Source: a virus
Length of the DNA: 64,000 nucleotides
Reading direction: 5' to 3' (one strand)
Virus record (IMG/VR): IMGVR_UViG_3300031951_000022
Span: 62,001-126,000 of that record
Shown: piece by piece, positions 43,701-51,880 of the stretch
Numbering within the stretch: position 1 is the first letter of the stretch
Layout of the letters: the number at the start of each line of letters is the position of its first letter
Position numbers and translations under genes: made by a program
Notes under the pieces: model-generated
Databases searched by the model: none
Told to the model about the DNA's origin: nothing
What the model saw: only the letters and a program-made list of their open reading frames with translations

Positions 43701-43882
43701 CAACTATTTATGGCGAATTTAGATACGGATACTTACAAGTAGAAGGTATGGCTGGTGTTGATCCTTTAGATAATATAACTATAGGTTCTACTATTCCAGT
43801 ATTTGATAGATTATATTTACAGAAAACTGAGGAAGATTGTTTTAGAAAAGGCGTAGCGGTTAAGTTTACACAATCAGAATAA
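40745..43882 (+). CDS. Cys-module and poly-Ser surface protein
   Basis: A 1045-residue protein. The first 600 residues form an unknown folded part (with HHHTGPGAGHVIDVVG near 450). Three Cys modules of about 45 residues follow: WCCTNGQDEYSN..., YCCTNGTDEEGN... and YCCTNGTDELGN..., each with six or more Cys, including CCTNG and FCG, and ending in GPY-x-DP-x-C. A fourth, different Cys module ends near CIAVCCES. Poly-Ser linkers separate them and a final folded domain of about 110 residues closes the protein. It is likely a virion surface adhesin. Poly-Ser linkers are typical targets of O-glycosylation, and a glycosyltransferase cluster lies just beyond the mucin-like gene. Confidence 0.85.
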   Translation: MAGINCGKLDITNINDDDVIAINNKAWVRGDVDEKVYIWDNKACVVIKFNDACTATICNDQTDVNKTLMLLSSAIEVSKESGDGESSPSPPNVDEDSANEEREAKSICGVELDKLKEAQKALDSSSINDRGYQGAAVMPIGAVVPMRSNVRTYGPYASANFGSSAGGVNVEVNTELCPWVFGSITAMHAAGSSLVSNADVGLTRAETGSITIQGLPDLIGLGATVVSGGPNLTGLNVSFGSSGITTNYEFRTYTPKFGGLNRHYLEKFKSIAKNRVEQLRFLRNNQILQNKIRRKLKNIDRNNNKAGGILDKDEGSKNSLQRVLMGEIYNWQNDDGSISQRTVVGTNGLAKSVAEMMYDYEKKAYVSLDALFGPVSLYGDGQLPRYANPNPLEHKKSSIGAQPPFAKYGQCYGSLNLDQYNIDLTQQYLNPLTNNFGDNDHHHTGPGAGHVIDVVGRNSEVPDNGVITNMYSPDDSSRYSNDYRFLAMRGPLVLHSWGYDLDGKPIPNAADDENATKAGTFKTDLLKDQFLKDWLKKPATWPAAPVDLRFDRERGLWVSPQPYKIVVAKIVTKINPFQEGRGVLINYGKKLFDQTGAEIRADGEGECENTEKQEEWVLVNLTDCQEPKYWCCTNGQDEYSNLLYKCVREDDYNFCGAANSVSGPYDTPSCDGGCDGGENYYCCTNGTDEEGNPLYRCLRDNDPAFCGVDNAVGGPYFDDPNCDAGCGPQGSSSSSSSSSSSSSIDLCNPPCAQTITVLTSISLSSGGLVAGTASVRVLDYTPTAPILIAATACSGTGSSSSSSSSMFSGYYCCTNGTDELGNLLYECIADNDRAFCGIANAVSGPYEDPACGGCGVESSSSSSSSSNPWYCVSDNGSVCFCKDDGGQRPEDPLYELESECIAVCCESSSSSSSSSSLPSSSSSSISSSSSSGPEPTPPDGDTQQPMIKLVDRIGKGHNAGELVYAYFDAENNVYIVLQRHKELNTATIYGEFRYGYLQVEGMAGVDPLDNITIGSTIPVFDRLYLQKTEEDCFRKGVAVKFTQSE
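42628..43540 (+). repeat. Cys-module duplication with poly-Ser linkers
   Basis: Three homologous Cys modules (about 42628-42768, 42779-42925 and 43161-43310). Ser runs are encoded by tct/tcc codons at 42935-42971 but by agt/agc codons at 43135-43155, 43313-43345 and 43463-43540. The runs therefore expanded independently rather than being copied with the modules. Confidence 0.85.
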
Positions 43883-43900
43883 AAGCAAAAAGGCAACAAC

Positions 43901-44881
43901 ATGGTATGTACTACATTAACGCCGACACCATCATATACTGGAGCTATTACTCCAACGCCAACAAGAGCTAGTACCCCCACGCCCACGCCAACTCTAACCA
44001 GAACGGCTACTCCTTCTAATTCTCTACCTCTTTCTCCTACGCCATCTTCTGGAGATCCTAATACTTGGCTAACGCCAACCTTTGTTGCTGATGTTCCACC
44101 CACTTCAACACCAGCTCTCTCTAGTACACCAGCATTAACGCCATCCAATTCTCCCACCAGAACATCTAGTAGAACACCAACAAAGACAGTTTCTATTACA
44201 AGAACTAATACTCAGTCTCGCACAGCAACAAGAACACCTTCTTCCACGAGAGGTTCCACTCCCACCCCTACGTCAACTGTGTCGATGACTTTTACTCCAA
44301 CTAAAACCTTAACAGGGTCACTTACTAGAACTCCAACTAAAACACCAACTCTTAGTAAAAGCTTAACTCAGACTATTACCCCTACTAGAACTATTGGAGG
44401 AACTGATACTTCTCCAACACCCACACAAACAGCATCGTCTACTAGACCCTTTACTCCAACACCCACAAATAGTAACACCCCCACTAAATCTAGTACTCCA
44501 GGAGCTAGTCAAACTCGTACTCCTAGTCTAACGACATCTTATAGTCGCACTGTTACTGCTAGCGTAAGCGAATCCTCATGTCCAGTGCCACCAATTAGTA
44601 CAGGAACTTTGACACCAACCCCAACAAATACTACAACAGCATCAAATACTAGAACAATTACTCCAACTAGAACAGGAACTAGAGCACCAACACCCACACC
44701 AGTAATAGCTAGTCCAACACCAACACCAACACCAACATATACCCCCACACAAACCGGAACTAATACTAGAACCCCCACTATAACTAAAACACAGACCAGA
44801 ACCATTACTCGCACAGCATCAAACACACCAACACGAACACCAACACGAACACAAACACGGACTCCATCACGATCTCTATAA
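43901..44881 (+). CDS. Thr/Pro-rich mucin-like protein
   Basis: A 326-residue protein composed almost only of Thr, Pro, Ser and Arg, with short variable repeats such as TPTPTPT, TRTPT and TPTKT. There is one Cys-containing segment (SESSCPVPP) near residue 225. No globular domain is seen. Such composition is typical of mucin-type stalks, which stay extended when O-glycosylated. The gene follows the Ser-rich adhesin at 18 bases and is the last rightward gene before the leftward glycosyltransferase cluster. A virion-attached glycosylated stalk is the most natural reading, but glycosylation is inferred. Confidence 0.8.
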   Translation: MVCTTLTPTPSYTGAITPTPTRASTPTPTPTLTRTATPSNSLPLSPTPSSGDPNTWLTPTFVADVPPTSTPALSSTPALTPSNSPTRTSSRTPTKTVSITRTNTQSRTATRTPSSTRGSTPTPTSTVSMTFTPTKTLTGSLTRTPTKTPTLSKSLTQTITPTRTIGGTDTSPTPTQTASSTRPFTPTPTNSNTPTKSSTPGASQTRTPSLTTSYSRTVTASVSESSCPVPPISTGTLTPTPTNTTTASNTRTITPTRTGTRAPTPTPVIASPTPTPTPTYTPTQTGTNTRTPTITKTQTRTITRTASNTPTRTPTRTQTRTPSRSL

Positions 44882-44884
44882 TAA

Positions 44885-45700
44885 TTATGTTGATGCTTTA
44901 ATTAATATGTTTTTACTCCTCATACAATGAACAATGTTTGACTTAATTGGAAACTTATCTCCTGTCATATAATCTTCAAAAGTCCAGTCTGCATATTCTG
45001 GAAGCTTATTTCTCCAATAGCCAGTCCAATCACTAGCCCATAGCCAACTGGTTTTTTCTAAGGTTCTTTCTTCTGGGTTTTGCATGCAATGACCTAAGAA
45101 GGCCAAAGACACCTCTTCTGTAAAATTATAGTAGCCCTTCTTTTTCGCATAAAAGAAAAAATTAAGTCCAATATTATAAAATTCGTCTATATAATTTTTA
45201 TCAACTATCCAAAATCCAGCATTAGTATTATAGATCTTATCTAACTTTAAGCCAGTTTCTTCATACAATGGTTTATATTTTTCCACAGGACAACCCCACC
45301 AATCTTTTCTTTTAGCATTGGGTGAGGTAATTTCGTTCTCCATTTGAGCAAAAATTTTATGACCATCCATCATATGTATAAAATCGCCCGGATGATTAAC
45401 AAAATAATTGTCGGCGTCTAAAAAAACATAATAGTCATAATTTAAACTGCTAACTTGTTCTTTGAGAAAGTGAAACTTAAACATATATAGGGATTTTTCA
45501 AAAGTACCACACTTATGAACATTGGCCCCGTTTATATGTTCCATATCTGTCCATATGTGAAAGTCCTCTTGTACTCCACAGTCTCGGGCTGATTTCACCA
45601 TTGTTTGTGCCATTTTGGCATGGTGTCCATCAGCAACTGTCCAATAGCAAAATGTTTTATTTGCTATATCCTTTGAAGTTTTTAAATCCATACTCTCCAT
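44885..45700 (-). CDS. Glycosyltransferase, GT8-like
   Basis: A 271-residue enzyme. YVFLDADNYF near residue 92 is the metal-binding DxD motif of retaining sugar transferases of the GT-A fold. A conserved-looking NTNAGFWIVDKNY segment at about 158-170 fits the acceptor side of GT8-like proteins. The stop lies three bases from the mucin-like gene's stop on the other strand. The start is uncertain: the ATG at 45700 lies inside the upstream gene, which ends at 45657. Substrate unknown. Confidence 0.75.
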   Translation of the reverse strand: MESMDLKTSKDIANKTFCYWTVADGHHAKMAQTMVKSARDCGVQEDFHIWTDMEHINGANVHKCGTFEKSLYMFKFHFLKEQVSSLNYDYYVFLDADNYFVNHPGDFIHMMDGHKIFAQMENEITSPNAKRKDWWGCPVEKYKPLYEETGLKLDKIYNTNAGFWIVDKNYIDEFYNIGLNFFFYAKKKGYYNFTEEVSLAFLGHCMQNPEERTLEKTSWLWASDWTGYWRNKLPEYADWTFEDYMTGDKFPIKSNIVHCMRSKNILIKAST

Positions 45701-46349
45701 TACCTCTTCTTTCAGCCTTATTTACCATGAATGTATCTTCCCATCCGAATAATGTATGAAAAGTTCCAGATGTTTGAAGCAATAGGTCCCCCAGCAACAT
45801 ATCTCCATTTCTTTTAATCATGTTTCTATCTGGGTAATCATATTTTCTTAAATATTCACACCTACCTACCCATAACCCACCAACGGGGAAAAAGCATGTG
45901 CTTGGCTGGGTAGGATGTTTAATTCCTTTGTACCAAGATCTGCTTTTTAAAAAATCTATATACAATGCATTTCTGCCATTAACATGAGGAAAACCCAACA
46001 CATCAACCGGATGGTTTTGTATTTGCTCATTTAGCGTTTGGTCCCAATTTGGTTTTCTGATATAGCTATCATCATCAAACCATATCATATATTCAGTATC
46101 TACTAAATCTAATAACATTCTGAACATAGGATCTTTATTAATATTAACATTACAGTCAATTAAACTACTAATTTGAGCAGTATCTAGAAGATGTCTATAG
46201 TATTTTTTAGTCTCATTACAGCACTCACTCAAACCAACATGAATTTTTAGTGGTAGTGTTTTATGTTGTAAGATAGAATCTATACATTTTTTAGATATAT
46301 CATAATAATTGCCATAACAACATATTAAAACTTCAAATTTATTATTCAT
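45657..46349 (-). CDS. Glycosyltransferase, GT2-like
   Basis: A 230-residue enzyme of the GT-A fold. FEVLICCYGNYYDISKKCID opens as the nucleotide-sugar binding strand, and MIWFDDDSYI near residue 90 is the DDD metal site. FGWEDTFMVNKAERR is the likely catalytic-base region. It overlaps both neighbours, so the cluster is one operon. The sugar and acceptor are unknown. Confidence 0.8.
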   Translation of the reverse strand: MNNKFEVLICCYGNYYDISKKCIDSILQHKTLPLKIHVGLSECCNETKKYYRHLLDTAQISSLIDCNVNINKDPMFRMLLDLVDTEYMIWFDDDSYIRKPNWDQTLNEQIQNHPVDVLGFPHVNGRNALYIDFLKSRSWYKGIKHPTQPSTCFFPVGGLWVGRCEYLRKYDYPDRNMIKRNGDMLLGDLLLQTSGTFHTLFGWEDTFMVNKAERRGNGEYGFKNFKGYSK

Positions 46350-46962
46350 ATTTGTACTTAATTAGCCATGCTACTGTTTGTAATAGGTCTTGCATATATG
46401 GTTTAAGATTTTCTTTTTGAGATATGTCTATTATATGAGAATCTTCTATTTCTAGCCAGTTCCATATTTGGTCTTGCATATGTTCTTTAAAAAAGCCTAA
46501 GTTTGGAGAATAGTCGTGGGCCATAATAATATCGCCCATCTTTAACAGCGGGGCTAGTATATTATACTCACACCTTTTACATCCGCCATCACATAAAACT
46601 AATGTTAAACCATCTTGTCTTATAAAAGAACGAATTTCATCTTCTGCTTTTTTTGTAATAAAAGACGTATTCTCATAATCGAATAAGTTTTCTGTTCTAA
46701 CATCCACAGCCTTGTTTACTACTAGTGGCTTTAAAAATTCTTGGTCATTAATATCATAAGTACGAATAATATTCTTGTGAAGATTTAATTCATCCATAAT
46801 ATCTCTTAACATTAATGTCAGCCCACCATGAAATGTTCCAATTTCTAATATTCTGGCTGGAGTTATTTCTGCTAATAGTTGTTTAAATACTTGTGGCGTA
46901 TTTCTGTGCTGGCTCATAAATAAATAGCCATAAGCAAAGCCACCCTCTACTGTGTCTGTCAT
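46342..46962 (-). CDS. SAM-dependent methyltransferase
   Basis: A 206-residue class I methyltransferase. ILEIGTFHGGLTLML at about residues 38-52 is the SAM-binding loop, TYDIND at about 68-73 the second strand, LVLCDGGCKRCEYN and IIMAHDYS later positions. It resembles CmcI/rhamnosyl O-methyltransferase-type proteins that methylate sugars. In a glycosyltransferase operon it probably caps a glycan by O-methylation. Confidence 0.75.
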   Translation of the reverse strand: MTDTVEGGFAYGYLFMSQHRNTPQVFKQLLAEITPARILEIGTFHGGLTLMLRDIMDELNLHKNIIRTYDINDQEFLKPLVVNKAVDVRTENLFDYENTSFITKKAEDEIRSFIRQDGLTLVLCDGGCKRCEYNILAPLLKMGDIIMAHDYSPNLGFFKEHMQDQIWNWLEIEDSHIIDISQKENLKPYMQDLLQTVAWLIKYKYE

Positions 46963-47943
46963 TTATAAGTCCTCTAAAGTAAATTTTGACAATATATAAT
47001 CTATATTATTGTTAGGGTTGCAGTTTTTTAAATACCATTGTCTAGCATTATGACTAACAAACTCAAGATAATCATAGTTATTTTTGATTAAATTCCAATA
47101 GTATTCCACATAGTCGCCAAAATTTTCGTATTGTGAATACCAAGGATTGCCATCCCAATATTTACAGGCATGAAAACAATTAACATAATGATAGTTTGAA
47201 ATTAATGGATCAGGATAATTAATATCTAGGTGTGGTCTTAGAACAGGAACACCCACAGCAAAACACTCTATATCCCTATTACATATCTCAGTTCCTCCAG
47301 GTAGACTTAAAGCAGACCTATTCTCAGACAGTTCTTTTAAGTACTCAAGATAGTTTAGATTATTAGATTCTTTATTTTTGTCGATAATTCTGATAGATGG
47401 ATCGGATATAGTTCTAACCATATCTTCTCTAAAATGCCACATATATCCACGAAAATGCAATAGACCCCGAGTCTGCTTAACATTTCTTTGGGTGTATATC
47501 TCATTAATTTCGTTATAAAAACTATCATAATATGGAGCATAGAAAAAACTATGATATTTATTAGTAATATTCAGAGGACAATCAATGTCAGGATTATCAG
47601 CCTCTACTGATCTAAAATTAAAATAATCAATATAGTTAAAACCACCACAATAAAAAAACTTATGCATTTTAGATGGATTCCAACCTAAATGCTTCATAAA
47701 GTGATATTTCCAATTATCAAAAAATGATACTATGATATAGTTTTGCGTATCAGGATTAATAATAGAAAAATTCATACAGCTATATATACTGCCATATCCA
47801 TTGTTCTCATAGGATGGATCATTATGAATTTCAAAGGTATGTTGCGGAAACCGTGTCTCTATAGTTTTATAAAGCTTTTGAAAAAAAGAAGTTACATAAT
47901 AGTTAGGAATATCTCTAAATTGATGACGTATATGGTATTTCAT
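46963..47943 (-). CDS. Exostosin-like glycosyltransferase
   Basis: A 326-residue protein with LSLPGGTEICNRDIECFAVG at about residues 211-230, the nucleotide-sugar binding region of GT-B enzymes of the exostosin type. Start at 47943: the ATG overlaps the previous stop as ATGA; a longer reading to 47970 is less likely. The N-terminal half holds the acceptor domain. It ends one base before the methyltransferase start. Confidence 0.65.
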   Translation of the reverse strand: MKYHIRHQFRDIPNYYVTSFFQKLYKTIETRFPQHTFEIHNDPSYENNGYGSIYSCMNFSIINPDTQNYIIVSFFDNWKYHFMKHLGWNPSKMHKFFYCGGFNYIDYFNFRSVEADNPDIDCPLNITNKYHSFFYAPYYDSFYNEINEIYTQRNVKQTRGLLHFRGYMWHFREDMVRTISDPSIRIIDKNKESNNLNYLEYLKELSENRSALSLPGGTEICNRDIECFAVGVPVLRPHLDINYPDPLISNYHYVNCFHACKYWDGNPWYSQYENFGDYVEYYWNLIKNNYDYLEFVSHNARQWYLKNCNPNNNIDYILSKFTLEDL

Positions 47944-49217
47944 ATATTGCCTACAATTGGTTCTGACCACCCCTTACTTACGCTGTGAGGCCATACCAAC
48001 CAGCTGTGTGGCTTTTCTTTAGTTTCAAACCATCTCCAAACTTTACAATATCCATCAGGGTCTTTTTTCATTCTTTCAATTTCATCTATATCAGCATCTT
48101 GTCTAAACATTTCTTGGCCATTTTGATCTTTAAATGCTACCGCCCAGAAATCATAGTCATTTTCTGGAACTTGATCATATCCTAGATCAATACAGTGCTT
48201 AAACATGTATACTAAGCTGGCCTCAAAGTCTTCATCAGAGATTTTCATATTATCAAGCTTAGGAGGCTTATGATCTAAAACATCTAATGTAATAGCTCTA
48301 TTTTTAAAACTAATACCAGCATACTTTTCATAATCAGACAATGATCTTTCATTACCAAAATCATATATGCCAAAGTCTATATCTTTGATTTCGCCGTCCA
48401 TACCAAATAATTTGCGATTCCTTGAATGACACTGGTTATTTCTGTCTATCCATTTTTGATCATCGTCCCATTGCTTACTTCTTCCTTTTCTAGTATATTC
48501 ATGCCAACAAATTACCTTATTTGGATAGAATAAATCATACCCCTTAGTAAAAGCCCTAGCGGCAACGTTGATCTCTTCACCATGAAAATAATAGTAAGGA
48601 TCATGCTTAACCTCTTGAGCAAATTGACCGATAGAAAACGCAAAGTGGGCGCTGTAAAATCTGCCGGGAATAGGCTTTGTTATATCTTCTATCTCTGGTT
48701 GTAAACTAGTTGGTAAAAAGAATATGGCGCCTTCTGGTATAAATCTATCAAAAGTCATTTTCCATGGCTCTTGTATTCTAGCAGCCGGATCGTTGTCAGG
48801 ATCAAAACTTGGGATGTATGTTGTTATTAGTGGTTTAGCATGTCCGTCCGCCTGAAGTTCTGAGACCATATTAATGAGCATTTCATCCCAGTCTTTAACA
48901 AATCTATGATGACTATCTAGCTGTAATGTATAATCTTCATTTGAGTATAGTGTTTGAATAAGATTTCTAGCCCAACAAACACCCTGAGAATCTCTATAGT
49001 CTATATCTAGTATTTTAAATCTACTATCTTTTTTAAATTCGTCTAAACTATCCCAACTATCATCAGGATGATGTTGCCAAGCTATACCGAATCTTAGATT
49101 CTCTGGATATTTGGCACTTTCTATTAGGTTGTGCAGGGTAGGTGATAGTTGAGGATCTCTATATGAGGCGATTTGTATAAAAATAGTACTAGTTTTCTTT
49201 TCTTTCTGTTGCGCCAT
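47940..49217 (-). CDS. GlcNAc-transferase-like protein (GT60 type)
   Basis: A 425-residue protein starting with IFIQIASYRDPQLSPTLHNL, then GIAWQHHPDD and LQLDSHHRFVKDWDEMLI. This is the pattern of the GlcNAc family (Pfam GlcNAc, CAZy GT60), whose known members add GlcNAc to Ser/Thr or hydroxyproline on proteins (Skp1 in Dictyostelium, mucins in Trypanosoma). FYSAHFAFSIGQF and YYFHGEEINVAARAF are further family marks. A phage-encoded protein O-glycosyltransferase next to a Thr/Pro-rich protein is notable. The start overlaps the previous gene by 29 bases. Confidence 0.8.
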   Translation of the reverse strand: MAQQKEKKTSTIFIQIASYRDPQLSPTLHNLIESAKYPENLRFGIAWQHHPDDSWDSLDEFKKDSRFKILDIDYRDSQGVCWARNLIQTLYSNEDYTLQLDSHHRFVKDWDEMLINMVSELQADGHAKPLITTYIPSFDPDNDPAARIQEPWKMTFDRFIPEGAIFFLPTSLQPEIEDITKPIPGRFYSAHFAFSIGQFAQEVKHDPYYYFHGEEINVAARAFTKGYDLFYPNKVICWHEYTRKGRSKQWDDDQKWIDRNNQCHSRNRKLFGMDGEIKDIDFGIYDFGNERSLSDYEKYAGISFKNRAITLDVLDHKPPKLDNMKISDEDFEASLVYMFKHCIDLGYDQVPENDYDFWAVAFKDQNGQEMFRQDADIDEIERMKKDPDGYCKVWRWFETKEKPHSWLVWPHSVSKGWSEPIVGNI

Positions 49218-50817
49218 AATAATGAACTCTTCTGTGTGTAATAGGACTTGCTAATAAAATTGCGGGCTTAACTTCTTTTTGTTTAGTTAGAGTATAAATA
49301 TGGCTCATCCATGTTTGTTCATAAGGATGTTGCCATTTGGTATCCATAAAGCACTTCTTATTGCCTTGCTGACTTATTATATGTGGCCAATTAGAATAGT
49401 AAATCTCACCATCAGCATATGGTATACCATTTAAACTTTTAATATTATTGAATTGGGTTGGTGGCTTGTGTTGTAAGTCTTCAAAATACTCTACTCTCAA
49501 AGACTGTGGTACATTATGCCAACTCCATTGTTCTCCGTTATGACCATAAAATTCACTAAAGCTAAACTTTATAAAATCATAATTCTCTTTATTCATAATT
49601 TTAATAAGGTTACTATATAGACTATTTATTGTTTTAGAAAAGCCAAAATTACAAAATCCTTCATACTCCAACAACATATCATCCTCAAAGAAGAACATAA
49701 AATCAGCACCACTTTCCGCAAAGTGTTCAGCAGCCAATTGTCTACCCCCACAAATACCAATGTTGCCGGGCCTTATCTCTATGAAGTTATATTCTGCGAC
49801 AATTTTATCATATTCATCAAAGAATTTATTTTCAGTAGAATTATTAATTAGTATTTTATTAGTTTTGTCTAGAAAATCACGATCATATTCTTCAAAAGAA
49901 GACAAGACCATCCTTACCTGTTCAGGCGAATTAAAGGTTAAGATATACAGGTTTGTTTGATTGGTTTTGACCTTAATACGAGAGTCCTGTAGCTGCTCAA
50001 AGAAATAATAGACCAAACCATCACCCTGAATTAATTCATAGTGGTAGGTTGATGGGTCTAGATATGTCATTATTGTGAAAATGCTCTCCTCTGTACCCAT
50101 GTATCCGTCATCTAGGGTGTCATTTAAGAGTCTATAATAAAGATCATTGGCTGGAGATATGCTGTTTTTAGACCCGCCAAAAAACCCTCCGCGTACCACC
50201 CTAGTAATATTATCTGTTTGGCCATATTGTTTCATTCCATTTATATTAAATCCATGAATCTCAGTATCTGTTTCATATGGAAAAGCTATAAACAAGAAAT
50301 TGTCTGATATTTTAATAAGATTATTAATAACTACAGGATTTTGAAAATATCCTAAGCTCATAGTATTGCTTAATCCACCATCTATCCAATAAAAATAATC
50401 ACTATTAAATGGATCAAAACACTTAGCGTTATGTAGCAAAAACATCTTGCTCATAACCATAGGATTATAATATTCTAAAGATGCCTGCGTACTATCCTGT
50501 AACCAACCAACCTGATTATACCATTCTGGATTATTTCTTATGTTTTGTACTTTATTAAAGAATGGAAAAAAAGATCCAGCAAAATCTTGTTTTGTATGAT
50601 AATATATGCGAGTATTATGCTTCGACCTATGCTGCCACACAATATCTTCTAATGTTGGATCAATAAAAACAATTAGATTATAGTCTTTAAGGTCCGCTAG
50701 AAGTTGAATGAAGTGATGAATATAGTGGTCAAAACTTCTTTGCCAGCCCGGTTTGGATTTGTCTCTATCCAAGTTCCAAATACCAGTGACAAAACAAATA
50801 TTATGTTTTTTTTGCAT
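49189..50817 (-). CDS. HtrL/YibB-like and GT2-like two-domain glycosyltransferase
   Basis: A 542-residue protein with two parts. Residues 1-285: FVTGIWNLDRDK, then WQRSFDHYIHHFIQLL, YFYWIDGGLSN and TEESIFTIM, the marks of HtrL/YibB-type putative glycosyltransferases. Residues 290-542: NLYILTFNSPEQVRMVLSSF and a FFFEDDMLL metal site near 380, a GT2-like domain. Two transferases in one chain could add two sugars in sequence. The start at 50817 begins MQKKHNICFV; a longer reading to 50859 runs into the upstream gene. Confidence 0.75.
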   Translation of the reverse strand: MQKKHNICFVTGIWNLDRDKSKPGWQRSFDHYIHHFIQLLADLKDYNLIVFIDPTLEDIVWQHRSKHNTRIYYHTKQDFAGSFFPFFNKVQNIRNNPEWYNQVGWLQDSTQASLEYYNPMVMSKMFLLHNAKCFDPFNSDYFYWIDGGLSNTMSLGYFQNPVVINNLIKISDNFLFIAFPYETDTEIHGFNINGMKQYGQTDNITRVVRGGFFGGSKNSISPANDLYYRLLNDTLDDGYMGTEESIFTIMTYLDPSTYHYELIQGDGLVYYFFEQLQDSRIKVKTNQTNLYILTFNSPEQVRMVLSSFEEYDRDFLDKTNKILINNSTENKFFDEYDKIVAEYNFIEIRPGNIGICGGRQLAAEHFAESGADFMFFFEDDMLLEYEGFCNFGFSKTINSLYSNLIKIMNKENYDFIKFSFSEFYGHNGEQWSWHNVPQSLRVEYFEDLQHKPPTQFNNIKSLNGIPYADGEIYYSNWPHIISQQGNKKCFMDTKWQHPYEQTWMSHIYTLTKQKEVKPAILLASPITHRRVHYYGATERKEN

Positions 50818-51241
50818 TTTTAATAGCTTTCTTAACCAAAATCCTTCCGGCCATATCAATAAACGGTAAGCCTCTTTTGGTCGCTTCTTCTTTTAACCAT
50901 CCCACGATAGTATCAATATTATTTTCACACCATTCTATTCCATTAGTATCCATTAGTAATGCTTTTTTATTACATGAGCAATTAGGAGTTGCTTTGATTC
51001 CAATTTTACCTAAAAGTTTTTTTAATTCTGTGCCGACGCCAGAGATAGGGGTTTGTGGATTTGGTGAAATCTTTGTTTCAGAGGATAGTCCTGGCTTCGG
51101 CACACTTGGGTAAGCCGGATGCGTCTCGTCCACCGTGATCTTGTTGCCTTCTGCGCTGACGATGCAGGGCTGGACTTGTTCAAGCGTGTAGCCGCGCTGT
51201 CGGCAGATCGCCGCTAGCTGATTCTTGCTCGTGTGGATCAT
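50801..51241 (-). CDS. Chimeric protein with TCSC/WCENN domain
   Basis: A 146-residue protein with two halves of different origin. Residues 1-50 (QLAAICRQRGYTLEQVQPCI, then VDETHPAYPSVP) are encoded by GC-rich DNA and resemble short N-terminal segments I recall from planctomycete proteins. Residues 70-146 (GIKATPNCSCNKK, then EWCENNIDTIVGWLKEEATK) are encoded by AT-rich DNA and match the domain in the gene at 8128-8712. The start overlaps the previous stop (ATGA). Function unknown. Confidence 0.7.
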   Translation of the reverse strand: MIHTSKNQLAAICRQRGYTLEQVQPCIVSAEGNKITVDETHPAYPSVPKPGLSSETKISPNPQTPISGVGTELKKLLGKIGIKATPNCSCNKKALLMDTNGIEWCENNIDTIVGWLKEEATKRGLPFIDMAGRILVKKAIKNAKKT

Positions 51242-51880
51242 GGCGGCAGGAATGAAATAACAGGGTCTAGTTGTCCATCGCACCCGCTAGAGCAGGCGCA
51301 GCCATCGCCGGGCAAGTCGCCGCACGCTTCAGGGCGAGGACCGTCAACGTTGATATCAAAGCCCCCGCCCGGCTCGACAGGGAAATACGGCGAAAACCCA
51401 GACCACTGCACGACTTGAGCATCTCCTACGGGGCAGCCGTCCTCGTCATTTTCCCACCGGAGGCAGACAGTCCGCGTGCGTCCGAAAAGCGCTCTTGAGC
51501 TTACAAACTCACTACCTGGAGGCTTTCGGCAAACGAAGCAAAAGTATCGAATCGTTGCCGTTACATAAGCCACGCCATCGCACCAGACAACTGGCCCAAC
51601 GTTAGCAATCGAAACAGAGCTTTCTGTACCTTCTGGCGCATCGTCGCCGGGATCGAAAGGATTTTGGCCTGAACAAAACAAATCACCTTGCGCGCACACG
51701 GTTCCGAAAAAATCACCAAATGCCCCTTGGTTTCTAGTCGGTATTGCTATAGGCCCGCTTTCGAGATTGTTAATGCCCCAATCGACATACATAAACTCTG
51801 GAATTTCGCATGGCGGTCCACCTGACTCGCACGGGCCGTAGCATGCTTCCACGCACTGCCCATCTACGCATGGTCCTTTA
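51070..51880. other. GC-rich mosaic segment
   Basis: About 800 bp with clearly higher GC and different codon use than both sides. It covers the first third of the 50801-51241 gene and the last 210 codons of the 51238-52584 gene. The edges lie inside two reading frames that stay open, so recombination replaced parts of both genes without breaking them. Confidence 0.8.

Noticed and set aside
43708-44157. Minus-strand open frame rich in Val and Gly opposite the Thr/Pro gene
   Set aside because: It follows from reading ACN/CCN codons backwards; the plus-strand reading is the one in line with the operon.
43901-44881. Possible CRISPR array or tandem DNA repeat
   Set aside because: The repeats are short, variable and codon-phased, with no spacers; they encode a Thr/Pro-rich protein.
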